Shown here: positions 32,043 to 42,499 of the stretch, piece after piece
Layout: the number at the start of each line of letters is the position of its first letter
Position numbering within the stretch: position 1 is the first letter of the stretch
Source: Hyaloscypha bicolor E
Taxonomy: Eukaryota > Ascomycota > Leotiomycetes > Helotiales > Hyaloscyphaceae
Assembly: GCF_002865645.1 (NCBI RefSeq)
Contig: NW_020194555.1
Location: forward strand, 2,692,288 to 2,756,287
Reading direction: 5' to 3'
Length of the DNA: 64,000 bases
Program-made: the position numbers and the translations under genes
Notes under the pieces: generated by a model
What the model saw: only the letters and a program-made list of their open reading frames with translations
Databases searched by the model: none
Told to the model about the DNA's origin: nothing

Positions 32043-34254
32043 ATGGCAAACACTCTCAAGCAACGTCTCCTACGAGATATCGCTGAGCTTCAGTCGAAGC
32101 CATACCCTAACATCGAACTCCATGTTCAGGATGACGATCTCACAAAGGCTTGCTTGATTCTTACCGTCGAAGGTTATGGCCCGATGCATCTTACCGTCAC
32201 CTTTCCGAGCAACTACCCCTTGGCTCCTCCCCGGATCCAGATGGATTCGGACGTGGCTCACCCAAATATTTTCGACACGTACATCTGTGCCTCGATATTG
32301 AACACCACCGAAGGATACACACCTGCATATACCTTGAAAGGTACCGCCATTCAGCTACTGAGCTTTTTCGGAAGTGACAAGATCGAGCAAGTGGGTGGCG
32401 GTTATTCTGTGGACCTAGATCGTTATCGCGCTATTCAGTCTCGGTCACGAGCCGTAATCCGAACCCATAACTGCACGAAGTGTTCTTTCGGTTTACGGAC
32501 ATTGAAAAACAGCACGGTGGGCTCTACAGCTGCTGCTACACAAACACTTACCCTCGTCTCTCGAACTAGCCCGCCCTCTCCGCCCTCTTCAATGACTGAC
32601 GGAGATTCGGCTAACCAGTGGCCAACTCTACAACAAAGTTCACCCTCCAAGCAACCAACCATTCTTGGTCGAAATGCTCGACGCAGAAAAGCCAAGGAGA
32701 ATGCGCTCGCACGCGCTCGAGCTGCAGAAATGGCTCCTATCGCGGCTCCCATTACACCCCCAGAAGCAGATACGGAAAAGAAACCTAGACGAATGCAAGA
32801 CATGGGATTGGCCAACGAGGTTCTACTTCTCATCTGCGAAAAATTGGAAACCGAGGACCTGATGGCATTCGCTGAGGCATGGACTCGAGTTGGCGCCGTT
32901 ATGACCAGATTCGACGTCATCCGTATTCGTGAGCTGCAATGCTTCTGCCTGAAGAAGGATTATCGGTCGGTCAAACTTGGTGTTGGCGTAGCGGTAGTCC
33001 ATCGAGGGAGAATCGGCTCTTTAGAGTCTGAGTTCGACCTCTTGTCGCAAGAAGGTTACATCACCCACAAAATCTGTCGTTCCGTCCATGGTGTCCCATT
33101 CGAGTTCTGGCTTCCCTTACCCATATCGCGAGGTCATTGTAAGTGTTGGGGGAGAAACCCTTTCCTATTTCGGACTGTTTCATGACTTTCTCCTGAGGCA
33201 ATGTCCTCTCCCGAAGCAATCTTAATCTAGCAATGCTAACTCCCCCCGTTATTTAGGGAACAAGGTCAGAGATGATATCCGTATGTCACTTTCGAGCATA
33301 AGCTCTGCGGCCAATCTCGGAGCTGTCCCTCCTGTTGAGGTTATCTACCATTTCATGAACGACATTGTGGTGAAGCTGAACACTCAAACTTCTGAGGCGA
33401 CCACTCGATCTCCCTATTACCCATACGAAGAGATGTCGACAGGAACGATGAATCGGGCTTCTGAGAAAGCCATCGAGTCGTATTTTCACTGCTTCCACCT
33501 CCTTCTATGCATGGCAACAACTCAGCCCGCTATCGTACAATCGGCGAATGCGCTCTTGCGTGGGTTCGGACAGGGTAAATCCTCTAAGACTGAATGTCCC
33601 AACCTTGGTACCCTGCTCGTTGCAGCCCTGGTCAGTGATGTTGAGATGTCTGATGGCATGATCAAATCAATTATCAAGGAGACTATCACACGCAACGTGG
33701 TTTGGATGCTTGATTCAAAGGGTGCCAATATGCCCGAATTAGCCTATCTCGAGCCTTCCGCTGTCTCCCATTATCGCCTGCAGAAGACCTTCGAGGCCAG
33801 CAAAACTTCTTACCGCCTTCTCATGTTCCTTAATCTCTTCCGAAAGACCGCCGTCGGCAACCCTCGCAAGCCACTCACCCAACTTCGAGATGAAGCTTTT
33901 GAGCGACACGGTGCACCTCCAAGAGGTGCGGCAAAGGGACTAGCTCAATCGATCAAGCGTATTGGTACAATCAGCGACTTCCCCCAATTTCTGGTCGCCA
34001 TGGACGTCGGTCAGGTATCTGCTACATGGTTCACCAATTTCTTGAGAGAGTGCGTTGAAGCAAGTGTCAAGAAGGGTTATTCCAGAATGCCGTTCAGCCA
34101 AGGCCATGCTCTAGCTCTTCGTCAACGAAAGGAGCCCGGTGTTGAGGTCACTGAGGGTGTCTATGCGCTGGACAATGTCGACATTTCACGGGCCAGCTTC
34201 TTCCTTGGCAAGACTGGAGCTCAAGTAAATAGGGGAAATGGTCGACGAAGATAA
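32043..34254 (+). CDS. Ubiquitin-conjugating-enzyme (E2) domain protein with F-box-like segment
   Basis: Two exons, 32043-33138 and 33257-34254, with a 118-bp intron, give 697 aa. Residues 1-115 are an E2 fold: the N-terminal helix LKQRLLRDIAELQ, a PSNYPLAPP turn, the HPN motif at 73-75, and a candidate catalytic Cys82 in ICASIL. A CTKC pair follows near 144-147, then a Pro/Ser-rich linker. Residues about 255-290 (LANEVLLLICEKLETEDLM) fit an F-box, which would bind Skp1. The rest (to 697) is an alpha-helical region I do not recognise. If both parts work, one chain carries a ubiquitin-transfer module and an SCF-adapter module; this is inference. The frame is open upstream but has no ATG, so 32043 is the start. 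Confidence 0.82.
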
Positions 34255-34811
34255 TTCTCTGTCGAGTGGCTCGTTTCTATCACATCGAAGGCCACGGTGA
34301 AAGTGGTCTTCTGCGATTTCATTACCAACTTATTGCCATCGGCAATATGGATTCGTAAACTGGATGCTCTTGAATGAGCGTGCCATTTTACATAGGATTA
34401 TGGTAATCTGGATCAGGGTTACGGATTTTGAAGGGAAACACATACCCGGCTTTTGTGAAGCCCATTGCATGCAGAGATCTCCCAATGGTGAGGTCAGGTA
34501 GCAAAATAAAACAAGAACTTCCCCAATTTCGTCTCGTTCACAAATATTTCTCATTCTTGTATTCTTATCCGATAGCGGGATATTGCTAGTTGCTCCTTCC
34601 TCTGGTCTTGAAAGGAAGTCCTCCAGATGGATGACAGGTAAGCCCTTGGCCAGTTGCCTGGCTTCATCAACGCACCTTCTTCTGATTCAATTCATTTACT
34701 TAACTGCTCAAACCCAGAACCTGGTCTTCCACCAACATCAACAAACACTCAACCCACCTCAACTTCCCAAACCACCCAGTACTGAGCAAGTACACCAGCC
34801 TCACATTCAAC
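34255..34811. other. Intergenic, promoter of first YSN-family gene
   Basis: About 560 bp. The last 120 bp is CA/CT-rich, as in many fungal 5' UTRs, and leads to AACATG at 34812. No other feature. Confidence 0.45.
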
Positions 34812-35726
34812 ATGTCTGATGAGGATTACGGATATTACTCGGATGGCTATAACGAGGGCTACGACGATGGTTACGATGATGGTTACGATGATGGATGTGG
34901 CGATGGATATGATGATGGATATGGCGACGGATACGATAATGGCTATCAAGACCAAGATTCCCGTTCAGATGGTGGCTACGAGGATAAATGTTCGGATGGC
35001 TATCAATATGAGCGCTCTGATGGCTACCCAGACAACAGCCATTCCAGCGGTAGCTACTCGACTGGCGATACCTACGAACCAAGCAGCCAGGTCAATCTCC
35101 CAGACCATCCTGCACAAATCTGTGTTTGAATACTGACGTAGGACAAGGGCATCAACCATGATAACCACTCTCAAGACCGTGGAAACCAGAACCAAAATGA
35201 ATCAGGTAAACATTGCCGTTGGCATCGAACCTGTCATGATTCTGACTTGGTACCAGATAACCACCCTTACTATCGCTACTCCGAAGGCTCTACAACCTAC
35301 AGCGAAGCTGTCGAATACAACCAGAGTTCTTCGAACAGCTCTGCCCACTACTCTTCCGACAATTCTTCCCACTCTTATTCAAACAATAAACCCACGACCT
35401 CTTCTCACAGCTTCACTCCCTATACCATCACTTACCGTGGCACCAACAGCCAGGTACTTCTTAATCTAGGCTCACTAAATCCTTTGCTATTTGAAGCTGA
35501 TAGATTTCTCAGGGAAACAGATATGACAATCGCATGCAGCCTGACGGCCCAGCATACCATTACAGCAACAGAGGTAAATTGATCTCCCCGAGCTGAGAGA
35601 AGCAATCCCTAATCTTCCCCAGACGGCTCGTATTACTACAAGAACTCGGATAATTCTGCTTACTACAACAATGGATATGGGGGTTCCAAGTACACTGCTC
35701 CGGATGGTAAGGTTTCCAGAACGTAA
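34812..35726 (+). CDS. YSN-family protein A, Tyr/Asp/Gly-rich N-terminus, 234 aa
   Basis: Five exons, 34812-35090, 35142-35205, 35257-35453, 35513-35573 and 35623-35726, all in frame with introns of 49-59 bp. The first exon is a tandem of GYDDG-type pentads (about residues 13-46), then Ser/Tyr-rich sequence. The last part is a domain shared with the two genes downstream: TPYT, G-NSQ, GN-YD, AYHYSN, DGSYYY-NSDNS, YTAP-G. No signal peptide is seen. I do not know the function. The composition (Tyr, Asn, Ser, Gly, Asp) is that of an intrinsically disordered, possibly self-associating protein, which is inference. The long repeat-bearing N-terminus distinguishes it from its paralogs. Confidence 0.75.
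34852..34947 (+). repeat. In-gene GYDDG pentad repeat
   Basis: About seven 12-15-bp units encoding Tyr-Asp/Gly-Asp-Gly, such as GATGGTTACGAT. They lie inside exon 1 of YSN-family protein A. Confidence 0.85.
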
Positions 35727-36267
35727 GAGCCAGAGGGAAACTGGGTTTGAGGACTGCCGATAAATAGTCATTGAACAAACTTTTGAGGGCCTTCTGATTT
35801 CAGGTCTAAGGCGCAATTGGGGTCTAAGAACTTTATTAGAGACAGTGATATGCAGGTGCTACATAATTGAGAACACAGGCTTCTACCTTTCTGGACCACT
35901 GTTCCTTTTGCCGAATTATCTGCAGTTCCTTGTTGACTTTCCACACATTTGCTAGTCTTTCCTATTCCTTCTATAATTTTTCTGATAAACTTCTCAAAAG
36001 AAGGTACCTTCTTGCAATCTGCTTCGACTGAGCCGACTGGCTATTCCGTCCGTCTTTCTTTGTGTTTCAATTAGCTAATTCACAGCAACAAAATAGCGCA
36101 ACTAAATTTATAAATTTACAAGCGAACTACTGTTGTTTATTTAAAGGGCGTCCCGCACCGCGGAACTTCGTCCTTCAAACAACTTCGACGAACCTTCAAC
36201 TTCACTTCCCAAGCAACCCAACTCAACACAACAAAAACCCAAACAACTACAAACCCTCATACTCAAG
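35727..36267. other. Intergenic between YSN-family genes A and B
   Basis: About 540 bp. The last 100 bp is CA-rich 5' UTR-like sequence. No other feature. Confidence 0.45.
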
Positions 36268-36670
36268 ATGTCGGGCAAGGGTAGCTCCAGCTCTTCCAAC
36301 TCATCCGGCTCTTCCAAGAGCAACTCCAGCTTCACCCCCTACACCGTCAACAACAGCGGCTCCAACAGCCAGGTAACCTCCCTCCTCCACATCCCTAAAC
36401 TCAAAGCTAACATGTTCCAGGGCAATAGCTATGACAACCGCACTCAACCTGGTGGCAATGCGTACCATTACAGCAACTCTGGTAAACCAAGCACTTCCGT
36501 CGACTACTGGTGGTGAAAGCGAGGAATAGAGAAATGGAGGAAGGGAAAAGGCTGACGTGATACCAGATGGTTCCTACTACTACAAGAACTCCGATAACTC
36601 CACCTACCACAATTCCGGCAAGGGTGACTCGGCTTACACTGCTCCGAATGGAGATGTGTACAAGAAGTAG
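36268..36670 (+). CDS. YSN-family protein B, 89 aa
   Basis: Three exons, 36268-36372, 36421-36481 and 36567-36670 (introns 48 and 85 bp). After a Ser/Gly-rich start (SGKGSSSSSNSSGSS) the protein is just the shared domain: TPYTVNNSGSNSQ, GNSYDNR, AYHYSN, DGSYYYKNSDNS, YTAPNGDVYKK. The two introns sit at the same places and phases as the last two of gene A (after NSQ, phase 0; after YHYSN plus one residue, phase 1). No signal peptide. Function unknown. Confidence 0.8.
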
Positions 36671-38319
36671 AGTCGGAGAGGAAGTGGACTTCTAGCTGGG
36701 GGAGGGGTTAATGGATAATGCTTTCTGGGTTTCTGGGCATGAATGAACTGACGGGCTTTGGGGGATCCATTCCTTGGGCGTATGATAACTCGATTTGGGG
36801 AGAGAATGCACTTCTGCCTTTCTGAACAAGACCTTATTGACGAATTGGGTTTGTTGCTGTTGCGCTTGTGCTCTGGATGTGATCGACTTCTCCGTTTTGT
36901 GCTGTTTCGAGGTCAGTGTTCAAACTTTCGGGTTTTGCTTGAAGAACTTTAAGGTTTTAAGACGCTTATACAGTCCCAAGGCTCCTCCTCAGAAAAATAG
37001 GTGCGAGGGGTCGACCATATTATATCACGTGATTTGGTATACCATCCACTTCTTGACTTAAGCCTCCTTCTCAACACAAGGTATCAATATTCTGTCAAAT
37101 GGGAGAATCTAATTCAATCAACATGTATGAAGGATATTGGAACAACAGAAAAGGCAACGTCCCCTTTCCCCCTTTTAAATTCGCCTCAAATCACCGTTGG
37201 CAAGGTGATGGTTTCTCGGCTGGGTAAAACGACTGCAATTCTTCCAATCGAGAACCCCCTTTTTGGGTTGACTTGAAAACTTCATATTAAATGATGCCTT
37301 GGCTTTAAGCAGTGAAGTTTTCTTTCTTTTAAGTCATTCCTTTCTCAAGAGTAACATTGGAGTTAAAGAGTCGCTCTTCGTGCCCCCACGCACGATAAGC
37401 TTTGAAATTACCACGGAAAAGTCAAAGCCAAAAAATGAATATATATATGGACTCAAGACAGCTTCAATGACGCGATAATTGTATATCCGACTATAAACCA
37501 CGACTCCACTGATCTACACGTGTTGAATCGAGGAGTGTACTAAACTAATCGCCTTACTTTTTTGTGAAGGAAAGGCTGATTCGAGCTAAGGGTTGACTAT
37601 TGGTAGAAACTGATTTAAAGAGCGGTAAGGAGAGGATAAAGCTGTAATCTTAGCTAGTAATTTTAGTAAATCCCGAAAAATTGACAATAGTAACTCCATG
37701 TGCGTGTCTACCAACTGCGTCATATCCTTCGTCTTCTCCTTCTCCGTCACCGGTCATACTCACCGCTCAACCTCCGAATATTAGCATAAGAGGGATATGT
37801 GACGGCAATATATCAGTGGCCGATTTCGCAACAAAAATCAGCGTATATTGAGTCAAGATGTCACATCAACGATGAGAACTGGTGGAACCGCGGGGTCGCT
37901 GTCAAACCACTGAAACACGCCTCACCGCCTTACTTATCAGTCGATATTAGGGACAGTCCGAATGTCGATTCCACCGTCCGGATTCGCGTCGTTATTCTTC
38001 GATATATGACACGGCACTCAGGTGATTATTGAGTTCTGACTTGCAAGAGAGCTGTACTTTGAGGGTAAACAATGCATACGGTTTGGGAATAGGACTCTCT
38101 TGGGACGAAGGTGAGGTCTTTCCTGTTTCATCGCAGCTCCTAACGTGACGCCACAGCCCCACCTAACTTATCGCATGACACGGACCTCTTTCTTTGTCTG
38201 ACTCCCGTCTTAAACTCCTATCTTCCCCAGCATTCCCTCAACTCTCCAATCCCTTCAATTCAGACTCAAACAACAAGCCCAAATCGACTTTCCATCCGAA
38301 CGTCTGAGATTTAGTCAAA
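36671..38319. other. Long intergenic region between YSN-family genes B and C
   Basis: About 1.65 kb. It contains short frames without motifs. The last 100 bp before 38320 is C/A/T-rich leader-like sequence ending GTCAAAATG. I see no further paralog copy. Confidence 0.45.
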
Positions 38320-38680
38320 ATGCCTGACAAGAACTCCGGCAGCAGCTATACCCCCTACACCGTGACTGGCAGCGGAACAAACAGCCAAGTATTCCAACCT
38401 TTTCCCCTTCGTCCATTCTACATCTACTTACCTGTCCATTTCAGGGCAACAGCTATGATACCCGCTCCCAGCCCGGAGGCAGTGCTTATCATTACAGCAA
38501 CGCCAGTAAGTGTCACACCCAGAATCAGCCGAAGTTGTGGTGAAAGTGGGGGGCTAAATCCACGCAGATGGCAGCTATTATTATAGCAACTCTGATAACT
38601 CGACTTATTATAATTCGGGCAAGGGAGGCAGTGGTAGTGCTACTTATACTGCTCCGAATGGGAATGTGTATAAGAAGTAG
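38320..38680 (+). CDS. YSN-family protein C, 80 aa
   Basis: Three exons, 38320-38388, 38445-38505 and 38568-38680 (introns 56 and 62 bp), with intron positions and phases identical to gene B. The protein is TPYTVTGSGTNSQ, GNSYDTR, AYHYSN, GSYYYSNSDNS, then YTAPNGNVYKK. It is the shortest of the three and seems to be the domain alone, with a nine-residue head. In place of the DG before SYYY it has NG, because the split codon reads AAT. Confidence 0.8.
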
Positions 38681-39834
38681 GGCGGAGTTGGGGACATTCG
38701 AAGGTGGGGGCGGTGAGAAGATCATGGGGGATGAATTGGAAAGTGTGGGGTCGGTCTCGGAGGTTGGCAGATTGACGCATGTGGTTGATCGATTTGAGAT
38801 AGAAATTGAAAGGTTTCTCTCACATTTGTTGCGTGTAAAGTTGGCTCAGGTGGAACAGCGGGCGAGGCCTTTTTTCATGGTGGTTTTCTGGTTGATTGCA
38901 AGGCTTCATGAACGTTTGCTTCCAAGCGGTGGATTCCAAGTTGCTGGGTCACGCCTGCAGAAGATGCATGGTTCGTCAATTTTGGGCAACCTGTTCCCTG
39001 GGAATTCCTTCTTGCCCTCCTTCCCCCATTTTTTCGACGAATTAGGATGTTCGCACAGGCCCCCTCTTTCTTGATTTGCCCCACTTGCCAGCTGACAGGG
39101 ATATTTCATGTGTCCCCGTTAACCTGAGATTAGAGCTTTTCCTTTCTATATCTCAAAATGCATTTATTGCAATAATATTATATACTCTTTACGAAATCAA
39201 GGACAAATACAATTTACTAATAATTAGAAATATGAAGTGAAAAGTAAAAGAAAGTTAAAGTAAATGCCTTGTCTAAAATTAATTAGTAAATATACTCTCT
39301 AGAATTATTAAAATAGTTTATAATTAGAACTTCCTTTTATAATATCTTTTTATTTGAGAAAAATTTGTTATTTAAATCTTTATTCTCTAGATTATTAAAT
39401 ATACTTTTTTATTTTATATATTTTTTATTTTATATATATATAAACTTATAAGATTTAATAGCTTCTTATTATGTATTTTTTTAATCTTATTTAGTTATAT
39501 AATATTCTTTTTTATTTTACTTGATTTTATATTAAAGCATTTATAATTTATAGAGCTTGAAAATTTAGTAATCAAGTGCCCGAAACTAATTTACCTTGTA
39601 TGCAATAATTGCCTTGCCTGTTTCACGCCCCAAATTAAAGCTCTTATATATAAACATCCTTATACCTATATTAGAAAATCTGATTCGAGAGGACATGAGT
39701 AAGTACAAGCAACTAATTAGGCATTATTAAAACTCCAAAATCCATTGATACGTCCAATTAACACCCGGGAGGGTGTCGTTTTACATTTTCCCTAAATTCT
39801 TGGTATTGATTATTCTCTATCCTATAAACACCAC
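38681..39834. other. Intergenic, including an AT-rich island
   Basis: Normal-composition sequence to about 39,150, then an AT-rich patch (listed separately), then the 3' side of the Zn2Cys6 gene. The open frame running from the end of gene C (38568-39074) is an accident of the overlapping frame. Confidence 0.45.
39155..39660. repeat. AT-rich, RIP-like island
   Basis: About 500 bp of nearly pure A/T, with poly-TATA stretches, set between balanced sequence on both sides. It looks like a remnant of an old repeat decayed by C-to-T change; no ends or source element can be recognised. Confidence 0.5.
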
Positions 39835-42224
39835 CTACTGATTCATACCAGAAGTCTTGCCCAAAAAACCCGTTCTCAGCACACTCTTGTGCTTGGTCAT
39901 ATCCAAAAATGCCAAATATGATTGAATCTTAACATCGTACTCCTCAGTCACCGGTCTACACATGCTCATGACACTACATATGGTCTGTAGGTTCTGCCGC
40001 ATCTCGCGGCTCGTCAAGCATACCTTGGATACCATATCCTGCAAGTTCTTCAGCATCTCGATGTGAACTTCTGCAGCCAGTGCCAGTGGCCGCAAAATGA
40101 AGAATGACATCTCTTTGTAGATGGCAATTTTCGAGCCAGGCTTCTGCATTTCAAACGTTAGCGGATGTTCTTTTGTCTCTGGAGACCTTCCCGAATATGT
40201 GATCGATTTTGCTTGGCAAGAACGCGGGTGTTGGAAAAAAATAGAGGGGCAAATACCTGGTTCTCGTCAGTAATTCCTGCTTGTACAAGCAGATCGCAAA
40301 GTGTGTTTGCAACAGCGAGACACGAATCACGGTATTCGTTGGCAGCGTGAGTCAGAAATGAGGCCTTCCGAACTGCGACGATGGCGGTTTTAAACCAATC
40401 CAAGCGCACGCCCAAGATCATGATAAGGGCAAGGACCTGAAGTTCTGTATTTGGCCCATCGAGAGACTCTGCTGCCGATAGAGCACTGAATGCGAACATA
40501 ATCTCCCTGCCAATCTTCTCGTGAACAATGCAGAAATTGTAATCGGATGTGCTGTCCAATACATATTGATGAGTCCTTTGACGATGGCAATCGCCTCGCA
40601 CGAGAAGCTTCATTGCAAAGATGAATAGGGAGAAGACGTTGGAACTCTGACCGCTGTTCTCCAAGAAAGATTCGGAAGGGTACATGGCCTGATCGGTATC
40701 AGAACCGTTCTGGAGACTGGGGGCAGGCAATGAGGTGCAGATCTAGATGAGACATATTAGCTCTGGGGGAGACAGATTTGGGTTGTTGGACTCACGCCTT
40801 CGTCTTTCACCGGCAGACATGATGGGAAGTTAGCAGACGCATTACAATGCAGAGCGAATGCAATCCAAAATGTCTGCCGTATCTTCTGAGAAATCGCAGC
40901 AGCATTGGGCTGTGATTGCAAGAGATTGGAGATGTGTTTTTCGCTTTCAGTCGAGGTTTGATCCAACATGTCGAAACCAAGCACACGTATCAATTGCATC
41001 AGGCCTGCCAGGGTCAAGAGCCCCTTCGGCCCACTGTAATGAATAAGTTCGTACCTAGCTATGAGAAGCGAAGCTTGAACCGATTCAATGTTCAAGAAAG
41101 ACGAGCCATCTAATAGACCCACAGCCCTTTGCATATGGTACTGGGCGATGGTATAACACTCTCCTGCCATCATTGATTCTCCAGAAGCATGCAATCCTGA
41201 CATTGCAACAGCAAATTTTAGTGATTTGCATTGATGCGAATCGGCAAAGATGATGGATTGGAAGAACTCTTGTTGGTCAACGAGCATTATGTGTTTCTGC
41301 ACAATATCAAAGTATGGCTGGCACCTAAATGATATCGTTAGGTAAGATGTTGGCTTGCGTCTGCCAGAAGTACCTACTGTCGGTCAAAGTCAATAAGAGG
41401 AGTCGTTGGCTCGAACTGTTGATTTATGAATGGATCTAATTGCTTCTCGTGGTTCATCGGAGCCGAAGGCCACATGTTTGGCACGTGGTCAGGGCGACCA
41501 GCAGTATCGACATCTGACACACCCTGCATATTGCCTCGGGGGTCACCCATGTTCATGTTTACTTCTGGCTGGGCTTCATTATTCCCGCCAGATCCAGCAT
41601 CGGACCCAACTAGGGTCGGCAACTGGTGGAAGTTGCTATTAATAAGTTGTCAGTAAGTCGTCCAGGGCAATATTACCAATACATTCTTGTTCATTTGAGC
41701 GTTAGCGTACCTCTGATCAAAGTCCGAGAACTCTGCAAAGTTGATGTCTGAGAAGTCTATCTCTTCTCCCGGTTGCAATCCGACATTGTAGATAGTCTGG
41801 GAAGTACCCAATTTGACACCGAGTGATTTTGGAGTCATTGTTTGCATGAACTCTTCAGGAGGGGTGATTTGTGGATGGGTACCAGTATCTTCTTGTGGTT
41901 TTGCTGGCTGCTGCAGTCCATGTTCCTGCAATTTAGTTTCTGCTTGTACTACAGTATGTCGGTGAGCGAATGCTTTGCTCTCAGTGGTACGTACGATGCT
42001 GAGGGACACTACTTACATAGACGATTATGAAGAAGCTGCAGGGCCGACTTGAGTTCCTGGCTATCCGTATTCTCGGGATAGACGCAGCCGTGGCCCGACT
42101 TCCGGCAGCGTTGGCAACGGGGTCTCTCCCGATCACAGCGTACTTTGCGCTCCCGACAAATGTTGCAGGTCAGCTGTTTCAGCTGAGAGTGTGTAACTGA
42201 GCCTCGAGAGCTCCGGGATGCCAT
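39835..42224 (-). CDS. Zn2Cys6 transcription factor, 675 aa
   Basis: Six exons, 42017-42224, 41711-41948, 41378-41635, 40796-41324, 40257-40742 and 39835-40143, join in frame with introns of 53-113 bp. The binuclear zinc cluster is at residues 20-47 (CNIC, C30, C37, QRC, C47) with basic residues between the Cys pairs, as in Gal4-type DNA-binding domains. A short Leu-rich segment (LKSALQLLHNRLL) after it may dimerise. Residues about 235-600 match the fungal transcription-factor middle domain in character (MSGLHASGES, YHMQRAVGLLDG, RQTFWIAFALHC). The target genes are unknown. It lies at the edge of the transposon tract, its promoter only about 250 bp from the AT-rich boundary, so silencing spreading from there is a possibility. 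Confidence 0.88.
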
Positions 42225-42499
42225 CGCAGAAGTCTTTCGGTCTAATTGCGGAGGCTCGGCGGAATCAATAACAAACAAAGCCTGAAGCTCGGACTTTGGG
42301 ACAACACGGATTGGTTGGAAGTGGATATGGAGGTAGAGGAGGATGTGGAGGCGGAGGTGGAATGCAGTCCTGTCCTGTCTTGTCCTGTCCTGTACTGTAG
42401 GATAGAGTGTAAGGTTATCAGTTTCTTTTATCTGCTCGTACGCAGGTGCAGGCCCTAACCGAGATCCCTAGTCAATGCACACCCCAAGCAAATGCACAC

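Noticed and set aside
38568..39074. A 168-aa open frame overlapping the last exon of YSN-family gene C
   Set aside because: It reads the exon in a different frame from the conserved domain, and the rest has no recognisable pattern.
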